Source of the DNA: Melampsora larici-populina 98AG31
Taxonomy: Eukaryota > Basidiomycota > Pucciniomycetes > Pucciniales > Melampsoraceae
Length of the DNA: 64,000 nucleotides
Reading direction: 5' to 3'
Assembly (NCBI RefSeq): GCF_000204055.1
Contig: NW_006768766.1
Span: 1,418,941 to 1,482,940, forward strand
Shown: one piece after another, positions 45,501-55,924 of the stretch
Layout: every line of letters begins with the position of its first letter
Position numbering within the stretch: the stretch's first letter is position 1
Program-made: the position numbers and the translations under genes
Notes under the pieces: generated by a model
The model's input: only the letters and a program-made list of their open reading frames with translations
What the model was told of the DNA's origin: nothing
Databases searched by the model: none

Positions 45501-46852
45501 ATTTCCCTAACTCCTTGTTTCTTGAGCAGTCCTCCAGCCACTAAATTTCTTGAAAGTTCCGGTACATAAAGTGAATTCTTGAGTTCGAAAACCGTATCAT
45601 CCCCAGCCAGAAGCTTAGCAATACCTCGACTATGAACAGCTAACGAGATATCACCACCAGCCAATTTCAAACGCTTACTTGCATCCTCAATCTTAATCAG
45701 AGAGGATTGGTCGAAGTATTTCACATCCTTGAACATGTGATGGGTTGCTCCAGTATCATGGAGAGCCCAGTCTGAGGAAGTAGACAACACTGCAGATACA
45801 GAGGCGCTGACGTCGGGATCTTCCTCAAACTCGGAGGGTGCGGAATAGATTTCTTCAGGAGTTGATTTGTTCGATGTTTCAATCTCCACGAATTCAACGT
45901 TTAATGAAAGAAAGGCCATACTGGCTGAGGCTGAATTAACATTTGAGTCATATACATTCTTCACTCCTCTAATGGTAGAAGTAGCTTGAGGTTGGGAGGT
46001 TGAATTTGAACTACCAGTAGACGATTTTCCTCGGATTTTCGCCAGAAAGGCTGAGCGTTTGTCGGCGTTTTCAGGTTTCGACCAACAATTTTTGGCCATA
46101 TGAGGACCAAAACACTCATCAGGAGTGCATTCTTTCTTTGATGATTTAACGGTGACAGAGTGAACTTCACGGACAGCCGAGGTTGTCCAACCGTGGTGTT
46201 CTTCAAATTTCCTGAGGTATCTTCCAACTCCATCTCGAGTTAAGGGTACGACCGTATTGTGAATGTACTCCTTGGTTTCAACAGTGAGTGAGGGAATAGC
46301 CCCTAGAAGCATTCTAGCGGACTGAGCGTCTGACAATTCGCCCTTTAGGCGATAGAAATCTCGAATGAGATTCTCAAATTTGTCAACGAAGCCGGTAAGG
46401 GTATCAGACCTGGAAATTTGACAGGAGTACAAAGATCGAGTAATTGTTTCAAGTTTATCTTCTGAAATTCGATGATGAAAATCTTTTAAGTAAGTCCAGC
46501 ACTCATAAGGATCATAAATTAACTCGGTAGGATCCAACGGATCAGTCAGCTTGTTTCGAACTCTGAGTTTATTAGATGAATCGAGTCGACCAAGTATGTA
46601 GGTAGTTATGTTGAAACGTGTCTTTTCAACCTCTTCAGCGGTCAAGTTGGGATTTACGTGATCCTTCACTTTGACATAGTAATGGAGTTCCAGAGAGCGG
46701 AAGACCTCCATCAAAGACTGACTCCACTCGATGTAGTTGTCATCGGTGAGATCATCAGACACTTTGTACTTGCTCAAAGCGTTCGTCATGATCTGTGAGA
46801 ACTTTTGGATAGGTTCACCAAAAGTTCTGGAGTCACTAGATTCTTGAGGCAT
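42554..46852 (-). CDS. Copia Gag-Pol polyprotein, uninterrupted
   Basis: A single 1,432-codon frame from an ATG at 46852. Gag occupies about residues 1-240 (UBN2-like helices, DLTDDNYIEWSQSLMEVFRS) with an unusual zinc knuckle CxxxxCxxxHxxxxC near 242-256. Protease has DTGATHHMF near 367. Integrase has HRRLGHVSSKYL plus CDTC, a core with VHVDLSG, TLDRGSEF and the Glu in EENGVSERGM. RT starts near GVKYKARFVAMGN and its catalytic box reads YVHVDDLAI. RNase H has HCDADWAGD, SSTEAEYCAITEA and DNLGAIHL. Each enzyme retains its catalytic acids. It may be an autonomous, active element. Confidence 0.95.
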   Translation of the reverse strand: MPQESSDSRTFGEPIQKFSQIMTNALSKYKVSDDLTDDNYIEWSQSLMEVFRSLELHYYVKVKDHVNPNLTAEEVEKTRFNITTYILGRLDSSNKLRVRNKLTDPLDPTELIYDPYECWTYLKDFHHRISEDKLETITRSLYSCQISRSDTLTGFVDKFENLIRDFYRLKGELSDAQSARMLLGAIPSLTVETKEYIHNTVVPLTRDGVGRYLRKFEEHHGWTTSAVREVHSVTVKSSKKECTPDECFGPHMAKNCWSKPENADKRSAFLAKIRGKSSTGSSNSTSQPQATSTIRGVKNVYDSNVNSASASMAFLSLNVEFVEIETSNKSTPEEIYSAPSEFEEDPDVSASVSAVLSTSSDWALHDTGATHHMFKDVKYFDQSSLIKIEDASKRLKLAGGDISLAVHSRGIAKLLAGDDTVFELKNSLYVPELSRNLVAGGLLKKQGVREIFHDSKNFSLVINDLAVFNGFISDNNLMFILLQPVSLGASSSVSASITEISSLLQHRRLGHVSSKYLKLMAKLDSVEEFSYSDETLNCDTCSLSKNTKLSFNKSRPRARNFLENVHVDLSGIIRTTGLNNENYFVLFCDDYSLYQHIYPLNGKTKEEVYDVFMAYLAVAERQTGCSLKQFTLDRGSEFLNNLLGQKLKELGITLHLTSGHTPEENGVSERGMRIVNTRARSMMLGSSLPIRFWYYACSTAVFLTNRCVTASLESGKTPFEMWYFRKPSVQHLRVFGCQAFGLIRKELRDSKFSPVSSEGVLVGFHQDNFNYQIFDLSTKKVYTTHHATFNEDIFPFSEVPAISSNLNSTLDRRTVKVQFFDEDSESEDIPEDANPVEESLSRLDDQRTNLDVSSSVPPAPRRSTRTSKKQHNSLKGMCSIAVFECDFVTGSFFAAFPPEANLGDLHPIPDPKSYKRAMESSESDLWRAACDKEFKSLKDKDVWVLVDRPSDKNVIRGMWIFRKKQLVSGGVKYKARFVAMGNTQIPGQDYGETFAPTGKPVSLRILIAFAAIMGWEVHQMDAVTAFLNGDLDEELYVEVPEGYRTKSSAGKVWRMKKALYCFKQSPKIWQDDVEEFLIEIGFVQCEIDHCIYIRAKNDLFTAVYVHVDDLAITGNDISTFKIEISAKWEMEDLGIAHTVVGIQIDRIDKFTYSMSQQQYALTVLSRFGMVDAKPAITPLAPNVKILKSTDEEAHEFSLTKLPYRSVVGSLMYLAQCTRPDLAHSVGVLSQHLERPGKLHWEAAMHVLRYLSHTVNIGIVFSGISTNHVEGQRSFECPLSHCDADWAGDANTRRSTTGYVFVLAGGPISWRSRLQPTVALSSTEAEYCAITEAGQELLWLRNMMARFGFTDPNPTVLQSDNLGAIHLTSKSIFHARTKHIEIHYHWIREVVKKGDMVIKHCPTHLMVADLLTKQLPKEQFSTLRKSLGLRFLA

Positions 46853-47042
46853 GGCTGAAGATTGGTGATGCGAAGTTGAATTAGGATCACGAAGAGAATT
46901 AGATTGATGAACCGTTCAAAAGGAATTGGTAGAATTTGAAGAGCTAGAGCCTTCGGTTACGGTAGAGTTATCGAGGGTCTCGTCGGTAGTGTTGTCGACG
47001 TTTTCAAGAGAACTCATACAAGCGAAAATTGGTCGATAAGAT

Positions 47043-47060
47043 CTTTTACTCTTGCTACCA
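47043..47060 (-). promoter_or_regulatory. Copia primer binding site
   Basis: TGGTAGCAAGAGT on the minus strand begins immediately after the 5' LTR end CATTTTA. The TGGTA start fits pairing with a tRNA 3' end, possibly a half-molecule of initiator Met tRNA as in other copia elements; the tRNA is not proven. Confidence 0.65.
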
Positions 47061-47978
47061 TAAAATGTTCAGACGTCCTTGATCTCGATTCACCAGTTGG
47101 AACTGGGTAAGACTTTCAGAAGTGAAACCTATAGTAATGAAAACAGAATCCTGAGGGCACAGGTTCCTGTCAGACTATAGCTTCACTGCTAGTCTTATGA
47201 CGAGAAACAAGAACAGACCTGAGGGCACAGGTTCCTGTCAGACTATAGCTTCACTGCTAGTCTTATGACGAGAAACAAGAACAGACCTGCGAGCTCGAAT
47301 AACAACGAGGACACGCGTAAGGAAAATGAGTAAGATGAACAAGCACAACTAATAATTGATTCTTTTCAACACACCTGAGGGCACAGGTTCCTGTCAGACT
47401 ATAGCTTCACTGCTAGTCTTATGACGAGAAACAAGAACAGACCTACACAACCAACATATCCAAAGAAGAAACAGAAAATAACACCGTCAGACACTCTATA
47501 GAAAGAAACTTGAGCTACGAAGAAGATTTGTACTTGCGAGCTCGAATAACAACGAGGACACGCGTAAGGAAAATGAGTAAGATGAACAAGCACAACTAAT
47601 AATCTTGTGAGATGAATAGGAACAGAATAAGAAAATTAGTTATCTTAAATTGAGTACCAGTGAAAATGAAACAATAATGAAAGATGACTTACTGATTCTT
47701 TTCGACGAAGAAAAGAATCAGAACAAGTGGGATAAATGAAACACAACAAAAGATATAGCAATTCACAAAATTCCTGTACCCCTTGATTCATGCATAACCA
47801 ATCTCCAACCCTTTGTACAACTAACCGCTTGCCTTACATTCCACACTAGCTTAACCGATTGTTCACCAACCAACTAATCAACCTCTTCTTCCAAATCCAC
47901 AATTTCCTTAATCGTAAATGATCTTTGACTACTACCTAAGATAGTATCTTAACCACTACACAAGATATTATCTTAACA
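47061..47978 (-). repeat. Copia 5' LTR
   Basis: 918 bp, differing from the 3' LTR at about seven positions, mostly transitions. It has the same triple 68-bp block. It must contain the element promoter reading toward lower coordinates. Confidence 0.93.
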
Positions 47979-50900
47979 GGCGCCAATCTCCCACCAACAG
48001 CTTTTGAAATTGACGCACAGAAAGCTAAAAAGAACCAGCACAATTTAGGTGATTTCTTTGATTTAAAATCACCGACACCATTCAAAAACAAAGTACTGAA
48101 TCAAATACTCACGATGTGGATCTTGGCGCAAGCGCTACCATGGAACCGCAGAGATGATCACTTTCTTTGCCTTGCTTTCCGTTACATTTGCAAGGACATC
48201 AAGATCTTTGGCCGTACGTGGGTGGCCAGAGAAGCTGCAGGAATGTATGTCTCTTTTCAAGACACCGTGTTGAACGAGATAAAAGTGAGTTTGTTTGTTT
48301 TGTTTTTGTATACTACTTCTGGAATGCTGACTTTGTGAGCATACTTTCTTTGACAGGGTAACACGGGGAGGTTTACGCTCATCCATGATGAATGGACCAA
48401 GGCAAACAACACCCATGCCTTCCTAGGTGCTGCGGTCACTTTTGTGGACGACAATTGGAACCACCATGTCCGTGTGGTGTTTGCTTGTTGACGAGCGCAC
48501 ACGAGTTGCCTTTGTGCCTCAAAGGCATTCCGTGTGCGCTTGTTGTCGGGCAACTGCCACAAGGACACGGTGAACTATCAAGTCCGACACTTAACTTTGA
48601 AGCTAGTTGTGTGGCATCACAACGGGAAGTGGCTCGCTCAACCATTGGTTCATTTCATGAAGAAGCATAAGCTTCAATGCAAGATGAGTACAATTTCTGA
48701 TGTTGTCAAAACAGTAGACTGACATTTGTTGTTTCTTTTGTTTTTTCGTTTTTTGCAATCTATTTCTGAATGGCACATGCTCTGCAAGGTGACAGACTCA
48801 GGTTCAAACAACATCACAATGGCGGAAGAGATGCATACCCAGTTCCAGAACTTGGAAGAAGCCAACAATGTAACATCCTCCAATGATCAATCTTACACGT
48901 GGAATCCAACCACCGACTACGCCAGGTGCTTCCTTCATAAACTTTTGGTGACTGTCAAAGGTGGCCTTTTGGAACTCGGTTGAACGGCGCCTTCACGAGA
49001 TTCTCAAAGAGAATCGCTCTTAGGAGCATTTCCAATGTCCGAGCAAATGCCCGTCATAGCAGAAGAAGACGAGGATGAAGAAATGACCACAAAAGTCATT
49101 GATCTTGCCAATGAAGAACAAGAAGAAGAAGAAGGTCTGCCACCGGACGATGACAAAACCAATCATGATTCAGAGGGAGAAGACTTCCAAGGTGTTGCTC
49201 CAGACTACGACAAAGACATGGAGGACAAGCTTGATGAAGAAACGGACTCACCTGAAGATACAGCTCCAAAGGCCACCACAAATCCTTATCATACCCAAGA
49301 GTCCAGAAAACAGGCAAACCATCTAAATGCATTCATGGGACAGGTAATGTTAACCACTAAACACTGTTAATGAACTACACTGACACTCTGGTACTTTCAG
49401 GCTAATTTCATTTCTTGTCAGGTCTCTCGCTCGGCCGCTTGGAGAAGGTACTTCGCAAGGAAAGCGAAAGAAATCGATATGAAACTTTTACCGTTAACTC
49501 CTGGATACAATGTAACACGTCGGAATGCAGAGTTTGATTCCCTCAATCAATTTGTTCAGGCACGGAAGGTGAGTTAGCCTTCAAACTTCTAGAAGATTCC
49601 AACTTCATTTCAACAGCTTAGTTCCTTTGCTTCATATTCTAACATTATGCAATCCTTAGGTAGTGAGCAAGCTTCTTGCTGAGGATCTTGACCATGTCCA
49701 AGCCGAGAAGCGTCAATCTAAGGGTTCAAACATACCCCGAGGCTAGTTCCACGAGATCAACTGTTCTTACAACGATAGGGCTATGCTTGAAGCTTAGACC
49801 AAGGGAGCTCGCGGTAAGGTATGAAGCATGAGTTGCAAGATCTACTCGTTACCTGATAGTGGCCACTTCTCATCACCCTTTCCTGATCCTCACAAAGCGC
49901 ATGGAGGGCAACAGGCCCACTGGCTCGATGGTTATTGCTGAGTTTTATGCACTCAAGGCTCATCTGGACAGCCAAGCAAAAGAGCTTTCCATGGGAGAGG
50001 CTCTTTTGCCGATGATTTCCTCAATGCAATCACGTGTTGACAAATACCTGGATGAGGCTATGAAATGTGATACAACAGTCATGGCTGCTATTCTCAATCC
50101 CTTCTTTTGGCTTCAGATTTTTGAGCAAGGGTTTGGACCAGAACATCGCTACACAATCTGAGCACAAAACCTGTTTCAAGAAAAATTCAACAAGCGGAAA
50201 AAGGAGCATGATTCAATTACCAATGCAAATGAAATCACAGTAGTATCTGATCCAGCAACCTCAAACTCCAGCAACTCCGGAGTGAAAAGTGTATTCAATT
50301 TATTCAAAAGTCAAGATCCTGAAGTGGCGCGTGACGAAGTCACTTCCTACCTGAAGGGAACTCATCCCATGGCTGCTTCTGACAACGCAAGGGATTGCAA
50401 AGCGGTCCTACCATGGTGGAGTGTAAGTGATCTTGCTTGTGTCATTCTGTCAGTCAAACATTCAACTCAATTGTTTATACAACTGTTTGTAGGTGAACTG
50501 CACCGTTTTCCCAGTCCTAGCGTCTCTTGCGCAAGACTACTCAAGTCTCTCGGCCAGTTCTGGAATTGTGGAACGGACTTTCTCAGCAGCAGCAGACATT
50601 TGTTTGTGTGATCGAGTTTGTCTGGTTCCGCGAACCATTGAGTACAACGTCGGTTCGCGCCTTTGGATTCGTCAAGGTGTACCTTTGGCACATAGTTACA
50701 CCGAGGTGAATGAAGCCATCGAGGCATTGGGGGGAAGAACTAAGAGGGCAAAGTAATACATTTAAATACATGAATACAATTAGATACACGAATGAAAGTT
50801 GTTGTAGTCTTAGTCTTATGACTCAATAAAAAACCGCAAAAACAGGCTTTGTCTTTTTTCTTTTTTGTTTCTTCATTATCTCGTGTTGCGGGTGTGCAAC

Positions 50901-51052
50901 TGTACGCAACGTTAGTTGCGTTGTGTCGCAATGCAGCGGCTTTCGCAGTTGCCCACTGTGTTGTACCTGGGTGGGCCAAAAAAACCCCGCTGCGTTGTTT
51001 GGCAACCCCCCGTTGCCAGCAACGTAACGCAGCGGCCCAACATTGCTAAACA

Positions 51053-51490
51053 GTCTTGTTGATAGCTTTCTCCACTTGCCCTGCAGAAATGTTCCAATGT
51101 TGGAAGTTCATTCATTGTTTCAGACCATCAATCTCCAGTTTGTTAAGGCCAGGGGTGAGGGGTCTTGACAAGGGTCGTGGCTCAGCAACGTTGGGTTCTG
51201 GCTATTTAGGTAGATTGTCAGATGAGGATTATTACAACTGGTGCAACGCACAACTGAGATAGAAATCTAACTAGTGACATGTGGTAATGTATTGTCACGG
51301 AGTGTTGACACGTGGGATCATAACACAGTTATCCATAGTCCAGGCTCTACTGAGCTTTATAAATGCTAGCAGGTCTTCAACATTCTGATAATTGCAGAGT
51401 GGTATGACGCCCATAGAACAAGAGTTAAATCCACAGTTCTTCAAAGACTGTTGGATGGCAAACATGCTGATAGTATAGTTGATTTGGTAC
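51053..51490. other. No supported gene
   Basis: Right flank of hAT-2; nothing recognised. Confidence 0.5.
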
Positions 51491-51492
51491 TA

Positions 51493-51692
51493 CAGCGCTT
51501 CAAGAATCCTTCGGTTTATTTGGTGTTCTTTTTTTTAAAGTTTTGGACAAAACTCGGAAAAAACTCATTTGGACAGTTCAAATTTGACAGATTCTAGTAC
51601 AAAATCGGTTTCAGCGAGGGTTTTAGCAAGGGTTTTGGACATTTATTCCGTTTTCTTGCGTTAAAAAAAACCGAAGGATTCTTGAAGCGCTG
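51493..51692. mobile_element. 200-bp MITE with TA target duplication
   Basis: Terminal inverted repeats CAGCGCTTCAAGAATCCTTC... of about 25 bp at both ends, flanked by TA (51491-51492 and 51693-51694). There is no coding capacity. The TA target points to mobilisation by a Tc1/mariner/pogo-type transposase, though the termini differ from those of the pogo element at 52197. Confidence 0.9.
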
Positions 51693-51694
51693 TA

Positions 51695-52194
51695 AGCTGT
51701 TCAATAGCAAAATTGGTGACAATTGAATCTCTTGCTTTGGATTTCAATTATTACAATTAGTCATGTTTTTGAGTTGGACCATTGGTTTGGTCCCTTCAAC
51801 TGCACCATATCTCTTGAACAATGAAATTATAGACCATACCCTATTTGCTAGAAGGTCCCAATCTTGGCAATTTTCATGGCCTTTACCTGAACCAAGGGCC
51901 AGCCATGTTGACCCCGGGCCGGGTCATAGCGACTTATTGAGGAAACTCACGGTCATCTTCCAGTTGATAACCTCCCTTCAAAATTCAAGCCTTCCTTTCA
52001 TTAACTCTAGTACTCATGTGTTTTGCGGTCTAATGGCTCACCGAAATAAAATAGTGCAAGAAAGAAATACACCTCTCAATCTGTGGCATTTTCTCTCCGA
52101 CCCGCCAATCTTATTATTTGCGACGTTAAGCTGAAACTATTGAGCGCAGCCACCACTTCTTATCTTGAAGCATTGGAGCATCCAAGACTGGAGA
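51695..52194. other. No supported gene
   Basis: Spacer between the MITE and the pogo element. A plus-strand frame of 123 codons (51763-52134) shows no domain. Confidence 0.4.
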
Positions 52195-52196
52195 TA

Positions 52197-55100
52197 CAGT
52201 CGCCGCGCCCTATAAGCATAATTTTAATCTAAAAGTTTGTCAACCTTATATCGCGCTATGCATCAATTCGAAATAAGCATAAAGGCATAGTTTGCATTTA
52301 AACTAACCTTTATGCCTATTTTTTTAAAAAAAACTGTCGGACAACTTTTTTGGTGATAGTGGGCATGGGTTGGCATAGCATTGCATATCTCAGACAAAAA
52401 TAATGGGGCATACAAAGAGCTTCATATGAAGGGAAGGAATGTACCAAGAGACTAGAAGAAAAAAGAATATGTAAAAGGATTTATCAGGCTTTATTAAATA
52501 GTCGAATCAAGGTTAAAAAAATCAGTTAAGAACTTTTGCTTTAATGAAGTGAAGCGGACATGGCTGATTTCATTGAGCATGGAGTGAAAGCTTTTGATAT
52601 GTAAGCTCCAGTCGGGCCCGTCAGCATCATGAGGTTGACGGTTGAGTGAATAGATGATGTCGTCAATGGCTTGTGAGATTTGAGCCATTGACATTGGTAC
52701 ACGGATGAGCTCCCCCATATCCTCCTCGTCATCTTTGGGATCATCGGGCGCATCGGGTTCAGAGTTGTTAGCACTTGATTTGATAATTTCGAGATCGGTC
52801 GGCATTGGTTGATCATCGTCAGGTAATTGCCTCTCGATCTTGGGATCGAGTAAGTTTTGAATGCTGATCCGGACCTCGGATCGACTCTCATCCAGGCCTG
52901 TGCACTCTTCAAGTCGCTCTAGGACTTTTGAAGCCTCATCGATAATTTTGTGGAGGTCGGGATCAGGAGCTAGATTTGTATTGGTTGGGGTGGAAGGTAG
53001 GTTCTTGTTTTCTTGGAGTGCTGCCACTATTTGGGTGTGACGCCAGCAGTTTGTGATCGTCTCGCGAGTAACAGACTTCCATGACGAATCAGCCATACGC
53101 ATAGCGTCCAGGAGTGGTAGCCAATAGATATCCTTTGCTAGTTTGTCCGGATTATCATCGTGTCTCCGGATTACTAGAGATATCAAGTTACGTCTGTAGT
53201 GAGCTTTCCAAGCCGCGATTATTCCAGCATCACAAGGCTGTAAGACACTGGTGAGATTTGGTGGAAGGAAATGTACTGTAATGTTTGTGAGGTTAAGAGT
53301 TTTGACTGGGGCTTTATGACCGGAGAAATTGTCGAGCAGGAGTAAGATTTTGCGATTTTCTTGACGGAAGTCAGCATCAATCTTCTGAAGCCAGTCACCG
53401 AAGATTGCACCGGTCATCCAGGCATTCTTACTATTAGTTTATTGGAGACCGTAATAACCTGCGGGCTTGCTCCTGAACGAGGTAGGCTTTTTTGAACTAC
53501 CGATAACGAGAGGATCGAGTTTGTGAGTGCCATCTGCATTTGCACAGATGAGGTATGTGATTCGAGCTTTGTCGCCTTTCACACCGGCTTTTTGGGTGTC
53601 AGCCAAGGTCTTATTTGGCGGCATCCTGAGAAGAAAAGTTGGAAGATGATCAATCTGCTGAACTTTGATGAAGAAAAACAGTCACAGATTTACCAATAGC
53701 ATAGTCCAGTTTCATCAGCGTTATATATTTCAGAAGGTTGATAGTCCTTCGTCACCTTGAGTAGCTCGTCGCGTGCAGACTTCACATCTTCTGGGTTTAC
53801 TGAGGATGCCTCACCATGCAGGGTGACTCTTCGGATGTTGTAGCGTTTCTTGAACTTGGTCATCCATCCATCTGAGCATTTCATCTTAATTTGAAGGATG
53901 TCTGAGAAATGTTGAGCCTTGACTCTTATAACCTCGTCGTTGACTGGTAGATCACGCTCGCGAGCCTCAATTACCCATTGATATAAAGCTTGTTCAAGAT
54001 CAGGATACTTTGCTGTGCGTTGTTTCCGAACTGTTCCACCATTTATCAATGCATTTGCCTTGATCTTCTCTTCGTCTTTAAGCCATTGGCTGAGATTAGA
54101 TTGTGTGATATTGAAATGTCGGGCGGTTTCTTGCTGGATCTTTTGGCCTGCGTGATGCCATGCAAGAACCTCCGCCTTGAAGGCTAGATCATACACACCA
54201 CGCGGTGTTGGTCCGTTCAAATTGGTAGATTTCAAAGAAGCCAATGATCCAGGAGTGTTGATAGGCTGCTTAGTTTTCTTGATCAAGTTTGAACTTTTAA
54301 CTTCAGCATTTGAAATCACCCGTCTCTTTTGGCCAGCTACAGATGTCACGCCTGAAGTAGGAAGGATACTTTTACCAGCCCCAGGAAGAATTGCACCGGC
54401 ATCTAAAAAAGTAGATACAAACAATATGAGTGTGGGTGGGAATATAAAAGAGACAGATTTCAAAAAGATTCAAAGAAAGTACCCACCTTGGAGCTTTTGA
54501 CAAACTTTTTCAAGCTTTATGCTAAGAAAACCGTGCGCATTGGTATCCCCTTTCCAGCTGGGGTGGTTGCAAGCTTGACCAATCCATTTCAGCATAAGTT
54601 CAATCCCATGTGGTCCTGTGAAAAGGTGTTGATCAATCTTGTCAATACCACAGATTGCATCAAGTGCTGAGTTGACTAAGTATCCAATGCCCTCATCTGT
54701 GTCGTTGGTATCCAGGACTGGTGGGACTGAAAAAATTCTGAATATCTTATCTTCCTTGGTTGCCTTTCTGATTTTATCAGCAGGGCAGCTTTGCGATAGA
54801 AGGAGGGTTTTGTGGATGAGCTTATCCATTCTCTTATGAGACTGAGATTGAGATATAGTCAAAGATGGTTGAAAAAGTGTGAATAAAAGTGTTTATATAA
54901 GTTGATATACTGTGAACAATAAAGCAGAGGCTAGCAGAGCGGGCAGGAGATTTGATGAACCTTCTCGAAAGTTCACACTTGCACAGAAAACCAGATTGTA
55001 TATAAGCATATCTGCTTGTGCAACCACAAAATATGCTTAAATATAGCAAAATTGACGCTCGTTGTAAGCATTTTTTGGCTCAAGTTCATGCTTTTAACTT

Positions 55101-55208
55101 ACATGCTTATGGTCACAAATTAAGCCCTGCTCATTTTTTATTGGGACAAAATCCATGCTTATAACACGATATGCATACTCAGTGTGTGCTTATAGCGAGC
55201 GGCGACTG
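52197..55208 (-). mobile_element. Pogo/Tigger-type DNA transposon, 3,012 bp
   Basis: Termini CAGTCGCCGCGCCCTATAAGC (left) and, reverse-complemented, CAGTCGCCGCTCGCTATAAGC (right), flanked by TA (52195-52196, 55209-55210). Subterminal ATGCTTAT/ATAAGCAT motifs recur on both sides and probably bind the transposase. A three-exon transposase gene occupies the interior on the minus strand. Confidence 0.93.
52494..54829 (-). pseudogene. Pogo-type DDE transposase with one nonsense codon
   Basis: Exons 54829-54487, 54402-53694 and 53625-52494 join in frame to 727 codons plus the stop. An N-terminal region of unknown role is followed by a Psq-type helix-turn-helix (LAFKAEVLAWHHAGQKIQQE), a CENP-B-like domain (ALYQWVIEARERDLPVND), and the DDE core. 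First Asp is in IYNADETGLCYW, second in ILLLLDNFSGHKAP, third in LQPCDAGIIAAWK (DDD type). A TAA at 53439-53441 interrupts the core between the first and second Asp. Otherwise the gene is whole, so loss of function is recent. The enzyme would cut and paste the TA-flanked element. Confidence 0.88.
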
Positions 55209-55210
55209 TA

Positions 55211-55800
55211 GCTGGAGATACAAAGGACTCTTTTGCCGAAGGCAGGTGGTCATGTGGTCTGTTCTCTTTACACTGAATCCGAAAGTCGTAAGACTTGCTA
55301 CCTGGTCTGCTCCGCCAAATTGGACTCCAGATGTTCAGCCCATCACATCATGAACCTTGCCCCGGAAACTCAATTCGCGACATGCAATGACCAAAGTTGA
55401 AGGATGTGGTATGACACAGTGGGGCAAGCGTTTCGAGTCCTGAAGATATATGTAATTGGACGTACATTAGAGATGGGCACTTGACCCCCATCTGATGCGG
55501 ATTGATGCTTGAGGGGATCTGAGCTGTGTCTCGTGAACTTGATCGATTGATCGATCGATAGCAATCAACCTGTTGAGGATATCAAAGATCCTATTCAGAG
55601 CACCGCCTTTCGCATCGTCTCCAGTGACACCATTGCCCAGAATTGGTTCTCCGAGTTCCTCCTAGCTGCCCAGCACAACTCGTCTCAGCCACTCCCCACC
55701 TACCGAGAATCGAGTCGTAGCCAATGCTCCGAAGAGAAAAGTATTAAAGCATTGGACTCATCCGCGTGGACTTTTCGCCTCATCACTCTCGTCTTGCGAT
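55211..55800. other. Non-coding upstream region
   Basis: Right flank of the pogo element and distal upstream DNA of the stress-protein gene; no gene supported. Confidence 0.5.
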
Positions 55801-55810
55801 ACAGGACCAC

Positions 55811-55857
55811 TCTGCTCTCATTCACGTGGACTCTCTGCTCTCATTCACGTGGACTCT
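55811..55857 (+). promoter_or_regulatory. Duplicated 23-bp block with CACGTG E-boxes
   Basis: CTCTGCTCTCATTCACGTGGA occurs twice; CACGTG at 55823-55828 and 55846-55851, 77-102 bp before the ATG at 55925. CACGTG is the core for bHLH regulators. A related GCGTGGACT stands further upstream. The link to regulation is inference. Confidence 0.5.
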
Positions 55858-55924
55858 CGCCATTGGATCTGCTGCCCTCCAGGCTCCCACAGCGTAGGAA
55901 TTATCTGATATCCGGGCTGTAAAC

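Larger units (their letters stand above)
41618..47978 (-). mobile_element. Complete Ty1/copia retrotransposon, 6,361 bp
   Basis: Two 918-bp LTRs flank one long minus-strand frame. LTR termini on the coding strand are TGTTAAG...CATTTTA, i.e. TG...TA instead of the usual TG...CA; both the GGCGC target duplication and the primer site support that boundary. I count about seven differences between the LTRs (roughly 0.8%), so the insertion is young. All parts needed for transposition seem present. Confidence 0.95.
40633..50756 (+). pseudogene. hAT transposase, multi-exon, interrupted by copia
   Basis: The 5' exon (about 40633-41038) has a Pro/Ser/Lys-rich start that needs frame changes, one at an eight-A run near 40952. 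Exon 41184-41353 follows, then an exon from 41454 encoding a BED-type zinc finger (LFYPCLWCPKAPQIYYD...NLKQH). That exon is broken by the copia element at 41617 and resumes at 47984 (LPPTAFEIDAQKAKKN). RNase H-fold pieces follow: TGRFTLIHDEWTKANNTHAF and TDSGSNNITMAEEM with DDE-type residues. The C-terminal hATC block is at 50493-50756 (FPVLASLAQDYSSLSASSG, GIVERTFSAAADI). Stops near 48490 and 50161 confirm decay even without the insertion. It encoded the cut-and-paste enzyme of hAT-2. Confidence 0.8.
40260..51045 (+). mobile_element. hAT transposon (hAT-2) split by a copia element
   Basis: The left end CAACGTTGGGCCGGTGCG (40260) pairs with the right end, whose reverse complement reads CAATGTTGGGCCGCTGCG (51045). 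CTAAACA flanks both sides (40253-40259 and 51046-51052). Subterminal regions on both sides are dense in CAACGCAGCG/GTTGC motifs. Without the 6.36-kb copia insertion the element would be about 4.4 kb. It carries a multi-exon transposase gene with frame breaks and belongs to the same family as hAT-1. Confidence 0.88.
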
